Below, piece by piece: positions 11,189 to 26,991 of a stretch of 42,920 nucleotides of DNA. The stretch lies in assembly GCA_943704425.1 (NCBI GenBank), contig CALSCP010002675.1, positions 43,709-86,628 on the forward strand, read 5' to 3'. The first letter of the stretch is position 1. Each line of letters begins with the position of its first letter. Origin of the DNA: Ministeria vibrans ATCC 50519 (taxonomy: Eukaryota > Opisthokonta > Filasterea). The notes under the pieces are model-generated. The model made no database searches. It was not told the origin of the DNA and worked only from the letters and a program-made list of their open reading frames with translations. Position numbers and translations under genes: made by a program.

Positions 11189-13529
11189 TCATTTTTGCCT
11201 CAGCAGTTCGATTGCAACCTCCTCATAGAAGACTGGGAGTGCCCCGAGCTCGGGGATCTTGCTGGCGTGTACGCTGAGAAAGTCTGCGGCGATACCGACG
11301 GCATGACTGGACGCGAGAGGCGCAGGCATGATGTTGGTGGCGCCGTAGCGGGAGCTGAAGTGGGTCAGCACACGTGCGGCCGCATTCATGTCGTTGCACA
11401 TGCCAACTGCCTCGGACACGGTGGAGTGGCCCTTTTGACGAGCGTCCATGAGATATTCATCGGTAAAGGTTGACTCAAACACACTCAGAGTGCAATCGGA
11501 CCCGAGCTCTGGGATGTGTTTGTTGGGACGTGTGTCTCCCGAGTAAAAGACAGACCAGCCTTGACGGTGGTTGATACGCACGCAGTGCGCGTCGGGAATG
11601 TGTGTGGCGTTCGTTGTGACAAGGCTATTGAGTCCCGAGCGACGCAAAACAGCTTGCAGATCGGGCGACGGTACCACGCCCATGGCGGTGGTGTGGCAGG
11701 GGTAGAAGCGGTAGGGGGCGTCGCGGGTGGACCAGCGAATGAGGTGCTTCCAGCCGACGTAGCCACGACGGGGAGCCACCAGCGCCAGAGGGTGTCGTTC
11801 GGGATCAAGGCCGCGTGCACGCATCGCTTGGGTGCGCGCCTCGATGACACCCACCAGACCCAGATGGTGGTCGGCGTGCGTGTGCGAGATGTATATAATG
11901 TCGAGCGAAGCCATGATCTCCGCAGTGCGCTCGGGGCCGTAGAGGCGCAATATCTGGCCCACAGTTCCCTCGCCACAATCGAGCAACATGTGGGCGCGAT
12001 GGGAGCCAGGTGTGGCCGGCGTGGGCGAGCCCAGATCGACAAGAATGGCAGACACATTGCGAGGAACGGTCGGCAGCGACGAACTGGTGCCTAGAAAGGT
12101 CACACGAAAGTCAAAGGAGGCGGCTGCCTTGTGGGCGTTCTCGCTTGCGGCCAGACGTGCGCGCCTCTTCTCGTATTCAACGCTGCTGGCGAGGCTAGCG
12201 GCGCGAAGTCTGGCGCGAGCGCGTGGCAAAAGCGCCTGTGCTTCGGCTCGGTCGCACGGAAAAATGCCACGGCTTTCGACTTGCGGTGTGTCGGAAAGGT
12301 TGCGAGGGAAAAGACGAAGCGAAAGGCCCGGTAGAGCGGAGATGGCAGCACCTCCGGTCGCAGCAATAGCCTGCTCGAGGGGACGAGGTAGGCCTGACCA
12401 GTCGGTCGCCATGTCGCCATGGAAATAGGGGGGCGGAAGCATGTCGGGGTCAACCGTACTGAGCGATGTCGCAGCCTTGAAGTGGTCGACAAACATATCG
12501 ATGCCGGGGTCGCAGTTACCTGCGCCGGCAAACACATGGGCGGTATTGGAGGGGAAGTTGGTGCGGATCCAGTTGAGGTAGGTGTCGTGAGTGCAAATGG
12601 AGGCGGGCGCCATGTGAAAGACCGCGTCAATATCGTTGGGTAAATGACCGGACGCACGAGACACGTTGCGACTTAACGTGTCCAAGTGGGCCACTGTAGG
12701 GCAGTCGCACACGAGGCAATTGATGCCACGACCCTCGCTCTTGACCATGACATCCTCGGGACGAATGACACGACCGTCCTCGAGCGTGATCGGTTCGCCA
12801 GCTAGAAGCGTTTTGCGCACCCCCGAAAAGGGTACGCCGAGTTCACTCGCACGTGCATTGTCAAACTTTGGCGGGGTCTTGTGTCCCTGCACCACAAACG
12901 CCAGGGACACATCCGACGGGTGCACACCGACACGTCTGAGCTTTCGTCTGCTTCGACCATCATCACTCCCTGTCTCCATTCTCCCCTCCTCCGCCTCCTC
13001 TTCGTCGTCAGAGCCCGATGTCGCAGCGTTGTCTTGCACGCGCATCGGGAGCGACGGAACCATGGCAATCGAGGTGATCTTGACTTCGTCGTCCGCATAG
13101 GCAAGTTCGACGTCTCCGTCGCACGACCGCTGCTCTTTGATAACTTGGCGTTTCTCCAATTTGAGATTGGCGTTGTGTGCGTAGCTGTTGAATACGTCGT
13201 AGAGACCGGCAGGACCGGCCAGCAGCGACCGGTGCTCCTTACTGAACATGGTCAGCGCCCAACCCGCTAACCCGCCGGCTGAGCGGTATCGCAGCGACGT
13301 GTAGCACGTGGCAGCCACCTGGCCGCGCATGGATTGCACCAGCATGGCCCGCTGGGCCGATTCGGACGTGTTAAAGAGGTATCTACGGGACAATTTAGTC
13401 AGCAACTCGTGCAACCAAGATGAGTTTTTTAATGCCTTACCGTGTTCGCGTTCCAACAAGCATAACGCTGGGAAAGAGACCATGGCTCTCGGTGCACACT
13501 ACAGTTGCAACCATCGTCTTGTTTGTCAT
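11189..13529 (-). CDS. ELAC2: Long-form tRNase Z (zinc phosphodiesterase ELAC2-like)
   Basis: Two exons, 13529-13441 and 13382-11189, joined by a 58-nt intron; 760 residues, the size of tRNase Z(L). It cleaves the 3' trailer from precursor tRNAs in nucleus and mitochondria, using two zinc ions. The upstream exon restores the degenerate N-terminal half-domain (VMLVGTRTRYLFNTSESAQR, equivalent to the family's YLFNCGEG), which the unspliced frame would lose. The C-terminal catalytic half has the expected marks: GTSSSLPTVPRNVSA (PxKxRN-type loop), LDCGEGTVGQ, SHTHADHHLGL with the metal-binding HTHADH at 530-535, SGDTRPN, FESTF, GHSTVSEA and HFSSRY. The middle linker holds an acidic patch (DDEEEAEEG). 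The short first exon has no obvious mitochondrial presequence. Its start lies 122 bp from the divergent POMT2 start. Confidence 0.92.
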
Positions 13530-13651
13530 TGTGCCAAACCGACGCGCGAACAATCTCATGTGAAAAATTAATATAATATTCCAAATCCTGATCACTAATC
13601 AGACAAAAGTGAAAAGTCCTTCATCTTGAGTATTTTCAAAAAAATTGTTCC
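13530..13651. promoter_or_regulatory. Putative bidirectional promoter, ELAC2 / POMT2
   Basis: Only 122 bp separate the two divergent start codons, so both promoters must lie here or overlap the first exons. The stretch is AT-rich (ATTAATATAATATT near 13565-13579). No defined transcription-factor site is claimed. Confidence 0.45.
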
Positions 13652-16561
<2,910 letters not shown>

Positions 16562-16701
16562 CCCCCTTATATGTGTATAATTATTGTAATGTAAATATAG
16601 AATCGAGAACGAGCGTGTTGATTTGTAATCGACAACAAGTGTACAAAAAAAAAAAGAAAAAGAACGCACGCCACAAGACCACAAAGGCGCAGACATCTCA
16701 T

Positions 16702-18708
16702 TCAGTAGTACAGAATGATGGCCAAAAGAATTACCAACGCCGACAAGAAGGCGACCAAAGGCGAAGAAGAAATTCGCAGTCGGTTGAACGTGTGTTCCAT
16801 CTGCGCACGTGCAGTAATCGCCATTGTGGTGGGTGTGTCAGCCATGGCACTGCTCACCTCCTGTGCTGCACGCTCGCCCGCTTCCACAGCACCGTCCATG
16901 AATCCCTGACGCGAGTATTACGAGAGAGAGAATTAGGCAAAAACTATTATAGTACTATTATAATTACGAACTTGTGACACTGTCGCTGTTTCGGTGGAGG
17001 CCCAGTGGAGCGAGCCAATGGGAGTGCGCAGAGTGCGGCCGGCATTGAAGAGAACGGCGGGTGGGTAGTTTCCAACGGGACAACCGCCGGTGAAGACGTT
17101 GTCGTTCCACACGCAATCCTGGTAGGCGCGCACGCAGGTGCGCGCCTCTTCGCCAAACCACGATGCCAGACGTCCCACAACCATGTTGCGACGGGCCTCG
17201 ATGGATCGTTCGGCCCAATAGCGACCCGATGCACCCCCAATAAAGGCAACCAGTGCTGGTTGGGCGTTGCGCGTACCTTCTTGCGGCACTGTCTCGTCAA
17301 AGACGATGACCACGTCCGAGTCGGAGACCACTTCGCCACTGAATCCTTTGTCGCGCCAAAATGCACTCTCGTACGCTACAATACACTTGATTGTGCTACT
17401 TCCAAACTGTCGCTGTTGAAGCTGTTCGCGTAGAGGAGGCAGAGACGGACTAAACTCAATGCGTGTGGCAAGGTGCGGAGGAGCGGCAAAAATAACCCGA
17501 CGCGCTCGTACGCAGGACACGCGACTGCCTTTCGTGTGCAGCTCAACGCCCGCACTGTTGGTCCACTCTGCTGCTGAGCCTGCTGATGTGGTCTGTTGCT
17601 GTACAATGCGAGTGACAGGTGTGCCCAAGTGAATGATGACCCCTTGTCCTTTCAAGCGCTCCGCCAAACGCTAACAATGAAAAAAAAAAACAAAAAAGTA
17701 CGTCGATAAATTAATGGTTGTTACAAGTGAATTTAGACCGGTCTCTCAAAGTACCTCTGATATTTGCTGTGCACCACCAACACACGTCGCCTTTTGGTTT
17801 CCTTTCGATAAGTTGTCAAAACCTCCCGAGCTTTTTGCATACCACAAGACGTGAAGAAGACTGTTCGAAGAGAGGAAAGGAAATACACACAAAGGGATGG
17901 TCGTGAGCGAGACACACTCTCATGTGGCTTGCGAATGTGTGTATTTCGGTCTTCTTGCGATCTGTTTCATAATGTGTCGTACCTGACCTCGGCAAGGTCG
18001 CAGCCGTGAACGATGCGCATCATGGCAACAATCATTTGGTAGGTTGACTCAAACCAGACGTTGGCGGCGAAGAAGGAGGCCGCCGTCTGGGCATCCCATT
18101 CACCCGCTTTAGGACACAGCCAAGGATCATCACTCGGCACACATGCTGCCATGCGATCGGCCTTCCATAGCACCAATTGAGTGTCAATCAAGCTGAGGAC
18201 GCCGAGGCCCATCGGAATGTCACTGGTGTAGTACGACTGCTTCCCCAGCACATCCAGCACCTTCTTTCCGCCATAGAACTGCTCGTGCTTGGCAATATCC
18301 AACTGTTCCAGCAGCGTCAGAATGTGGGACTGGTGGTCGCCAACCCACTGGCCGCCAAGGTCTGTGCGCCCAAATATGGTGAGAGTGTGTTTAAGATGTC
18401 CAAACGATACAATTCCAGATGTCAGAACGATACAATCAACAATTCAATGAAATCCCTTGATTACCAAAGCGACACGTCTTTCCGCTACACACCACATTGC
18501 ACGTGTGCGTGCGGCCTCCCTAGAAACCGAAAATAAGAGACAGGGAGGTCAGGAAGAGCGCAGTGTGAACTCACAAGTGTACCACACGCTCTTGCGCTTC
18601 AACCACGACGAGTTTCACGCCGGGATGGGCCGCGAGTACTCGTGTCGCAGCAACAAGTCCAGAGATACCGGCGCCAACAACCGCGACGTCGTATTCACCC
18701 GAGGTCAT
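16702..18708 (-). CDS. MAO: Tail-anchored flavin monoamine oxidase (MAO-like)
   Basis: Six exons on the minus strand: 18708-18583, 18519-18465, 18361-17983, 17860-17755, 17670-16972, 16905-16702; 522 residues, matching animal MAO-A/B (520-527). It oxidatively deaminates amines (EC 1.4.3.4), making aldehyde, ammonia and hydrogen peroxide. Seen: FAD dinucleotide fold VVGAGISGL (residues 11-18), GGRTHT, DLGGQWVG, EVSLLHVLWYAKSSGGFDN, CVGGAQQISERLA, ASTETATVSQGFMDGAVEAGERAA. The covalent flavin Cys of MAO is present as Cys419 in GGCPVGNYPP. The last exon adds a C-terminal hydrophobic helix (LVAFLSALVILLAIILYY) preceded by Arg-rich residues, as in the outer-mitochondrial-membrane anchor of animal MAO. 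Introns are 63-122 nt. It converges with POMT2 (140 bp between stops). The open frame at 16715-16909 on the plus strand is a shadow. Confidence 0.92.
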
Positions 18709-18945
18709 CCTGAAAAAATATTGATCACGGTCCACGGATTTTTCTCTAATGATTAATCAGCTATTATTATTATTCCTATAATAATAAATAAATAAATAAA
18801 TAAAATAATATTATCATCATTCTTATTTATAATTGCACAGTGATCAGACAAACAACAGTCAAAATCAACCTTCAAAAATGCATTATTATTAATGTGAGGT
18901 TTCTAATACCAATACTGTATCTCATACTGTACAAATTTCTTCGCT

Positions 18946-20500
<1,555 letters not shown>

Positions 20501-20606
20501 TCAAAATTTGAGTGGAGTCATTAAATTTAATAATTCACACAGTTTAACACTCACACTCACTGACTCACACAGACCACAGTTTTAACTGTTTTATTAGTCA
20601 TTTGCA
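20501..20606. promoter_or_regulatory. Putative bidirectional promoter, CDK7 / METTL23
   Basis: A 106-bp gap lies between two divergent start codons. It has a CACTCACACTCACTGACTCACACAG repeat-like core near 20550-20573 and AT-rich ends (TTAAATTTAATAATTC). No named factor site is claimed. Confidence 0.45.
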
Positions 20607-21368
20607 ATGGACAACTTGACAACGCGAATCTTTGGAGATGTCAAGGTGAGAGTTCGTGAGAGGAGCGCCGCAGATTACGGGATGTTTGCGTGGCCAGCGG
20701 CCAACACTCTGGCGCGATTCGTCGTTGATCGTCGTCACACGTTACGCAACAAAGAGGTGGTGGAGATTGGCTGTGGCGTTGGCATATGTGGCATCGTTGC
20801 GGCGCTGGCAGGCGCTCGTCGAGTCACACTGACCGACAAGGACGACGACGCCATCCTCACCAACACCCGCTACAATTGCCTCGTCAACGGCCTTGAAGGC
20901 TCCTCTTCTGCCGTTCAAGTGTTACCACTCGAATGGGCAAGCGCAGCATATGATCCTACAGTCGAGGCGGCGCTTCATTCCGCTTCCATCCTGCTTGCTG
21001 CCGACACTCTGTTTGATGCGCCCGCCCGCCACGCTTGTATGGCAACCATCTCGCGTTTCCTCCATTTGGACGCCGCCCCAGCATCGTCTGCTGCTGAACG
21101 TGACGACCCGTCGGAGCAGCGTCAATGCTGGCTCGCGTACGCCCAGCGAAGTTCGAACCTGTCACTTCAGGCACTCTTTGATCGCTGGAATGTCAACGCC
21201 GAGTTCGTCAACAGTCGCTCAAGTGTGTCGTCCCAATCACAATCATCACATGGCGACGACACTGACGACGGCGCTGTCGACAGCGATGATGATCAGGATG
21301 ATCAGGATGATCGTGCTGGTTCACTTTCCATTGACATTTTTATTCTTCGCGCCAAGCCTTCCAATTGA
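20607..21368 (+). CDS. METTL23: METTL23-like class I methyltransferase
   Basis: A single-exon gene of 253 residues. The family fold is recognisable: DYGMFAWPAANTLARFVV (equivalent to the YGMYVWPCA block before the SAM site), SAM motif I VVEIGCGVGICGIVAA followed by GARRVTLTD, YNCLVNGL, LPLEWAS, ILLAADTLFD, CWLAYAQRSSNLSLQALFDRWN and a final SIDIFILRA strand. METTL23 proteins methylate protein residues (arginine activity on histone H3 is reported in mammals); the substrate here is unknown. A Ser/Asp-rich loop (about 205-240, SQSQSSHGDDTDDG and DDQDDQDDRAG) is inserted before the last strand and looks disordered. The start ATG lies 106 bp from the CDK7 start. METTL18/METTL21-type relatives are the alternative assignment, but the WP block and the spacing favour METTL23. 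Confidence 0.75.
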   Translation: MDNLTTRIFGDVKVRVRERSAADYGMFAWPAANTLARFVVDRRHTLRNKEVVEIGCGVGICGIVAALAGARRVTLTDKDDDAILTNTRYNCLVNGLEGSSSAVQVLPLEWASAAYDPTVEAALHSASILLAADTLFDAPARHACMATISRFLHLDAAPASSAAERDDPSEQRQCWLAYAQRSSNLSLQALFDRWNVNAEFVNSRSSVSSQSQSSHGDDTDDGAVDSDDDQDDQDDRAGSLSIDIFILRAKPSN

Positions 21369-21755
21369 GTCGGTTGTCACCCGCGACGCACCGCACGCAA
21401 TTTATCGTGCATCCACACCCACCACACACACCTTCCCAAAAGGACCACCGCCACAGATTCGTTGTGGAGCGTCACTGAGAAAAAGAGAGGTAATAATGCG
21501 CGTCGTCGCTGCCCACGCCGGCATTTGGCCGTGCTTTGTCGCTTGCGTCATCTTGAAATGTGTTTTGGCATCAAACCGATCGACTCAAAGTGCGGCGCTG
21601 CCGATTACGGCTTTATTTTCCACCGCTGCAGCCGTTGAGACAAAGCGCGCGTCAAAAACGCGTCAAAAATCTCACTCCTCTCTTTATTGTCTCACAGCGA
21701 AGCCCTTGTCTCGGGCCTGGCCTTTACTGTACGCAAAATAACAGATAGACGTAAG
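21369..21755. other. Spacer between METTL23 and the Ser/Pro/Gln-rich gene
   Basis: A plus-strand frame stays open through much of this stretch (to 21741) but it starts inside METTL23 in another frame and shows no domain. The tandem CGCGTCAAAAA at 21650-21670 is the only notable repeat. I see no gene; it should contain the METTL23 3' end and the downstream promoter. Confidence 0.4.
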
Positions 21756-24387
21756 ATGATGGCTACAGATGGTACGAAAGTTGCATTGACGACATTTGGA
21801 GACTCACTGACACTTTCCTGTTTCACTTTCGCTTTTTTTTTTTTTTTTTTTTTTTTTTTGTCTCTTGCACCTCAGACGATTTGTGTAGTATGCCAGGTGC
21901 ACAACACATGCCATTGTCAATGTTCAAGCACGGAAAAAGCGAGAAACGCGAACGTGCACGCCACTTGGCACACCAACCGCGTCACCAACGCCCGAGCGCG
22001 TCCGCATCAACCGCTCCATTGACGGCCGCTTCCGCACCTCCACCTTCATCACTCTCGGCACAGTCGAAGTCTTCCTCGTCGGAGCGCAAAAGTCACCTAC
22101 GTGCTACAACGTCCTCATCCGAAATCACACAAGAGTCCGATGCCGTGCGTGCCTGGGTCATGACGCAACTGGAGCAGTCTCGCATGCGCATTCCCGATCC
22201 AAGTTCCTCCAAAAAGCCATCTTCGCGCAAGGTAGAATCTCCGCTTGGTGTTTTGAAAGGCATATAAGTTGTTACTGTTTTTGACGGTTTTTTATTGTTA
22301 GCATGGCCGCTCGGGCAGCAGCAGCACTGAAAGTGGTGGGTTGGCCCGACAAGTGTCCATTCCCTCATCAGATGGTATTTTCAACAAGGGCAAAAGTGGA
22401 CGCACGATGCTCGTGCGTCGCAAACCCTCTGAGAGTGGTAAAAAAAACAATAATAATTAATATGTGTAATGTGTTTTACCTGAAATTGTGAAATTTGTAG
22501 CTAATACTGTACCACCAAGCACGGTTGCCTTTGACGAACACTCGTTTTATAATGCTACGACAGAAGAAGTTGTGGTGGCGGACACAGCGAAAACGAAAAC
22601 AACCTCAGCCATAACCAAAACTTCCAGAGGTAATCCAGAGTCAGCCACAGCAACTGCGTCTACTACAGAAACACCTCAGCGCTCCACCGTCCTGCCATCT
22701 CCTCAACCACGCCGCCAACGCACACCAGTCAAACGACAAGGCTCACCTCTTCCCGTGCGTCGTGCCTCACCTGCAACCCGAGCCCCGTCGTCTCCTCAAC
22801 GCCCACGCCCTTCCTCCCCTTTTGACGGTACCCAAGTACTTTCGGATCTCTTTGCTATTGCCGTCAAGGAAGCCGCGCCTGGTTGGTCGTCGAAACTTCC
22901 CGAGAGTCTTGCCGATTATGGTAAGTATACCAAATAGAATTCACTATTTTGTATCCTCCTAATTGTTCAGCGTCTTGATAGACCAATACTTTGAAAATGT
23001 CCGAGCATCGCTGGCTCTTGTCTACCGCCAGGAACTTGAAGACGTTCGGTTCGTCAACTTGCAGTAATATTTTCTTCATTTTATTAATATTATTCTTTTT
23101 TACCGTTTCAGTCATCGTGTGAATCATGAATTATTGCAACGCGAAGGTCGACAGAACCGGCACCACGAACAAGAGGACACACACATGTCTGCCGAACAGC
23201 CACCCATACGTTTTCCAAGTGGTCGCTATGATCATCCATTTGACCATTTTGGTGGAGGCGATGATGCTTCTTCTCTACCGTTTCCACATCCTCGGCCTAC
23301 CTCATTCAGCCACCGACAGACGCTCGCACACTCACCTCAACAGCAGCAACAGCAAAACAAACAGCATCAACAACAACAACAACAACAACAACAACGTCGT
23401 GTGGACACTGATTTGACGTACACCGCATCGCGTCGCCATCATATGGTTCCTACCGAGATGCAGTCGCGTCGAACCGACAGCGTCTCGCGTTGGCGCCAGC
23501 ATGACAGTTTCTATGAGGAGGATTCCGCTCCCTCTTCTGCGATGCGCGACGAGCGCTCCCAGTCACGTTCACAGTCTCGTGCTCTCTACGACGAACACCG
23601 TCACTCTGGTCAACCAGTGAGTGCATCCTTGTTGAAAAAAAAAAAAAAAAAAAACACCAACAACTGATGTGTTGTTTCCGCTAATCCTTTCCCTATTTTT
23701 TTTCTTCTTTTTCCATTAGCTCCAGAGTGGCAGTCATTTTCGATCTGCCGAGCCTTACGAGCGCACTCCACCCTACCGACGCATGCCCTCCTACTATGCA
23801 CACGAGCCAGCCTATTCCTATCCGATGTACCCTCCGTCACATTTGGAGTCCCGTGCTCATCCGTAACATTGATTTGTTTGATTGTTTTCTGTTGTTTCTT
23901 AATATTTCTTTATTGTGCATGCAGATTTGCTGCTCCGGTGCAGCCCTACTATGAATACGCTCGTATTGCAGCACCACCGTACGAGCGCCCTCCTCCTGTC
24001 TTTGTGGCGAGACGGTAAAATTGTTTGGCAATAGGAATTGCATGTGCTCACTTTTTGTGACCCTCTAATTTAAAAAGCCCATCGGAAATGGCCCCGTCTG
24101 AGTTTTTTGATCCCATGGTAAATAATGATAAATAATACGTCAGTATTATATTAAATAATAATAACAATTATTATTATTATTAAACACATTTCCTCTCTGC
24201 TCTCTGTTCTTCTTTGCCCCTCTTTGTATCACTTTGTTTCTTTCTTCCTCCTCTCTCTCTACACTCTGTTTCTCCTTTTTTCTTTCTTACTTTCCCTGCA
24301 CTTTTTCTTCTGTAGCACACTGCCGTTCCAGCCTCTCGTCGATATCGCCTTCTCGACGCCATTTCATGGGGCACTCAAAATGAATAA
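21756..24387 (+). CDS. Unrecognised Ser/Pro/Gln-rich protein, ten exons
   Basis: Exons 21756-21771, 21876-22231, 22302-22437, 22501-22920, 22982-23048, 23112-23616, 23720-23862, 23925-24014, 24078-24117, 24316-24387; every phase matches and the sum is 614 residues. I do not recognise the family. It is mostly disordered: Ser-rich N-terminus, Pro/Arg/Ser repeats (SPLPVRRASPATRAPSSP) in the middle, a Gln run from CAG/CAA near 23338-23393, an RS-like SQSRSQSRAL segment, and a Tyr/Pro-rich end (PYYEYARIAAPPYERPPP). One region looks folded and helical, from VLSDLFAIAVKEAAPGW through YDQYFENVRASLALVYRQEL to EDVRHRVNHELLQRE (22840-23160), a possible coiled coil. Exon 1 is only 16 nt, and intron 1 contains a T homopolymer (about 21832-21859). 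Composition suggests a nuclear or cytoskeletal scaffold, but no function is claimed. Exon 4 might hide a further small intron at 22630. Confidence 0.72.
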
Positions 24388-24417
24388 ACAAAAAAAAATA
24401 TAATGCCGAACTTTATT
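24383..24417. terminator. Back-to-back polyadenylation signals overlapping two stop codons
   Basis: On the plus strand AATAAA at 24383-24388 contains the TAA stop of the Ser/Pro/Gln-rich gene (24385-24387). On the minus strand AATAAA (TTTATT at 24412-24417) contains the TAA stop of ASCC2 (24415-24413). Only 25 bp lie between the stops, so cleavage at the usual 10-30 nt downstream would make the two mRNAs end inside each other. Confidence 0.65.
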
Positions 24418-25850
24418 CTACATTAGGCATAGATGGGCCAGCGCCACCGCGTTGTTTGCGATCATGACCGCGTTTTCGGTCGTGATTCGCAACCACTGCC
24501 TTGTTGCGGTCTTTCTTTTGCCTGTTGACAAGAGTTGCGTGTGATTGTCCCTGTCCCTTGCGACCTGTCCCACGCACATCACCAATGTGAACGTGCGGTA
24601 CAGAGCCATTGCCACTGCCACGACTTGATTGACTTGCGCTCGCGGCCTCACCTCCACTGCCTTTGCTTGTACCACTATTGGGCGAAGACTTAACATCCGA
24701 CGTTGGAGCAACAATAGGCTCTCGCGAGCGTGGCACAAAAACTTCGGGTGTTCCATGAGGCACAATTCGCACGGGTTGTTGCGACTGGTACTGCTGACGA
24801 CGTCCACCACCCACACTAGAATCGTCGTTTGCATCGTCGTCGTTGTCGGCAGCTGTCGTGTCCATTCCAAACGCCCGCATGTTTCCATCGTACGTGTCAT
24901 CGTACTCGTCGTCGTACAACATCTCTTCGTAGCGCGCCCGAGTGCTCTCCAAATGTGACTTGTCATCAAGCACATTGCGAATATCTCGATCCGTCACCCT
25001 ATCCGACAAATGACAATGAATGAGCGTGACACAAACACAATTTCTAATTCGATCTCTATCACGTTCTCTCTCTCTCTCTCTCTATCACTTTGGTTCTCTC
25101 TCTATCACTTTGTTTTTCTCTCTATCACTTTGGTTCTCTCTCTCTATCTCTTTTTTTTCTTTCTCCTCTCTCTCTATGACTTTATCTCTGCCTCTGATCT
25201 CTGTCTCTCTTTCTCATACTGTTTTTTCCCCTTGTGAATACGCGACAGATCAACAGCGGACGGATTTGAAAAGAGATCAAACTCGTCGTTGTCGTAGACA
25301 TTGCGCCGGCCGGCCAGCATGGACGCCGGCGGAGCGGCACGAACCGACGCCGGCAGCGTGCCCTCCAACAGTGCGGTGGTGGTCTTCTGCACATCGTTGC
25401 CATAGTGCGCCAGTGCACGCTCAAGCACCTCGGGCGATTCGTGTGGGAGCATTTCATGCAGCATGGCAATGTTGGCGTTCACGGGCGCGTCCAAGCCAGA
25501 TTCTTGCAGTGGTTCGTCGGAATGCTCCACAAGCACTGCCAGCACCGACGCCATTTGTTGACGACGGTTCGCGCACTCGGGTCGCTCCGCACACACGCGT
25601 TCGATGCTCCCTTGTAGCTGCCACTGTGCGTCAAACGTACGCAGAAACACAGCGTGGTCCGTCACCGAAACTAGGTGGTCGCACAATCGCTCAAATCGAT
25701 CAGAGGCTTCACTTTCACTCTAACACACAAATGAAAGAGACAAAAAAATAAAAATTAATAGTAATAATAAAAATAATAATATATTAAGCAATTATTAAGA
25801 AACAAATAATAATGATACTCATAACAGTGTAATAATACGACGTACTAATA

Positions 25851-25894
<44 letters not shown>

Positions 25895-25908
25895 NNNNNN
25901 NNNNATAT

Positions 25909-25956
<48 letters not shown>

Positions 25957-26991
25957 GTATATAATAGTAATCATAATAATTAATATTATTGTTTTTACCA
26001 TTTTCGGAGAGGGAGTGGCAGCACTTTTTCCTTTGCCCTTGGATCGGACGGCACGCCATGCCGAGTTGGTTCCAGGTGCGTCTACGGGCACCATTGTGGC
26101 GGCCGTGTCGCTTGCAAGAAGAGGTACAAGAAAATAGGTGTCGGTGAGGGCGGCGGCGCAGGCGAGCAGACGGCTGAGGATTTCGTTTGTGCGTTGCTCG
26201 CCGTCAATGAGAGTCGCACTCTCTTTGGTAAGCTCATCAAACACGTCCGCAAGGACCACAAGCAAGCCGTGCTCGACAAAGCCCGCCATGGCCATTGTTG
26301 GTGCACATAGGAAGAGGGCACGCAAGGCGTACACTCCCTCATCAACGTAGTCGAGTGCTTCGCCACGACGCAGTGCATTCTCGTCACACAGCTGTGCTCG
26401 GGCGCGCGACAGACACGCCACGCTCGAGGCTGCGGCGTCGAAGAAATCATCGGCATACTGTGGTTGTTGCTTGAGGACATTGTCGAGCATACGCGTCACC
26501 AGTGTGCGATTTGACGGACCGTAAATGGCCGTCAGGTCGATCAGTTTCGCAGCGTCAAACAACCAATTGTCGTAGACGGTGTTTGCAAAGTCAAAGCCAG
26601 CCTCCTCGTCGTGCAACGCGAGCCGCGAGAGTACCGCCAGGACGCGCTGTTGCAGTGCCCGCTCCGACGTGCGCCACAGCGACAGAGACGCAACAGTGGG
26701 GCTGTCAAGCAAATCTTCGTTGGCGATGCGCGAGAAGCCAAAGCGCGGCGTGTACAGGAGGAAGCCGTCAAGGAAGCGAGCAACAGACTCGTTGTAGACA
26801 ACCTCGCTCCAGAAGTGGGCGTGAGGAAGACGCAGGAGCCAGACACAGTCACGACAATGTACTTTGAGCATTTCGCAACGCGATTCCAGCTCGCCTACAC
26901 TCGCCAGGTCCGTTCGCCAGGGCGGATACGGTACAAAGTCGACGCCCGACAGTAATGTAGGGGCAATCATAAGAAAATCAATACCATTCAT
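24413..26991 (-). CDS. ASCC2: Activating signal cointegrator 1 complex subunit 2
   Basis: Three exons on the minus strand: 26991-25999, 25719-25220, 24998-24413; 692 residues (human 757). ASCC2 is the ubiquitin-binding subunit of the ASCC helicase complex, acting in alkylation-damage repair and in splitting stalled ribosomes. Seen: the helical N-terminal domain with WLLRLPHAHFWSEVVYNES and DNWLFDAAKLIDL; a CUE domain at about 413-451 (NIAMLHEMLPH...TTALLEG, with the MLP and LL marks); then the family's RNVYDNDEFDLFS, AVDLSRIHKGKK and DDEYDDTYDGN blocks, and a basic tail (NHDRKRGHDRKQRGG). Joining exon 2 to exon 3 uses donor GTATGA and keeps HKGKKQ in frame. Intron 1 (25720-25998) contains an AT repeat with the assembly gap; intron 2 is full of the CT/TATCACTTTG motif. 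A two-codon upstream ORF (ATG at 26996) ends in a TGA that overlaps the start codon. Confidence 0.92.
25060..25165 (+). repeat. CT tract with three copies of the TATCACTTTG motif (ASCC2 intron 2)
   Basis: Copies of TCTATCACTTTGGTTCTC or close variants start at 25081, 25101 and 25121 at exact 20-bp spacing, embedded in (CT)n. The same motif occurs in POMT2 intron 2, near 24225, at 31730 and in CHK1 intron 3, always with the pyrimidine-rich strand as plus. Confidence 0.9.
25856..25951. repeat. (AT)n microsatellite with assembly gap
   Basis: A pure AT tract is interrupted by ten N at 25895-25904 and continues to about 25951, inside ASCC2 intron 1. The gap length is probably nominal, and the true tract may be longer or form a hairpin that stopped sequencing. 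Confidence 0.95.

Noticed and set aside
20893-21741. 282-residue plus-strand ORF overlapping METTL23
   Set aside because: It runs in another frame over the METTL23 methyltransferase motifs and shows no domain of its own.
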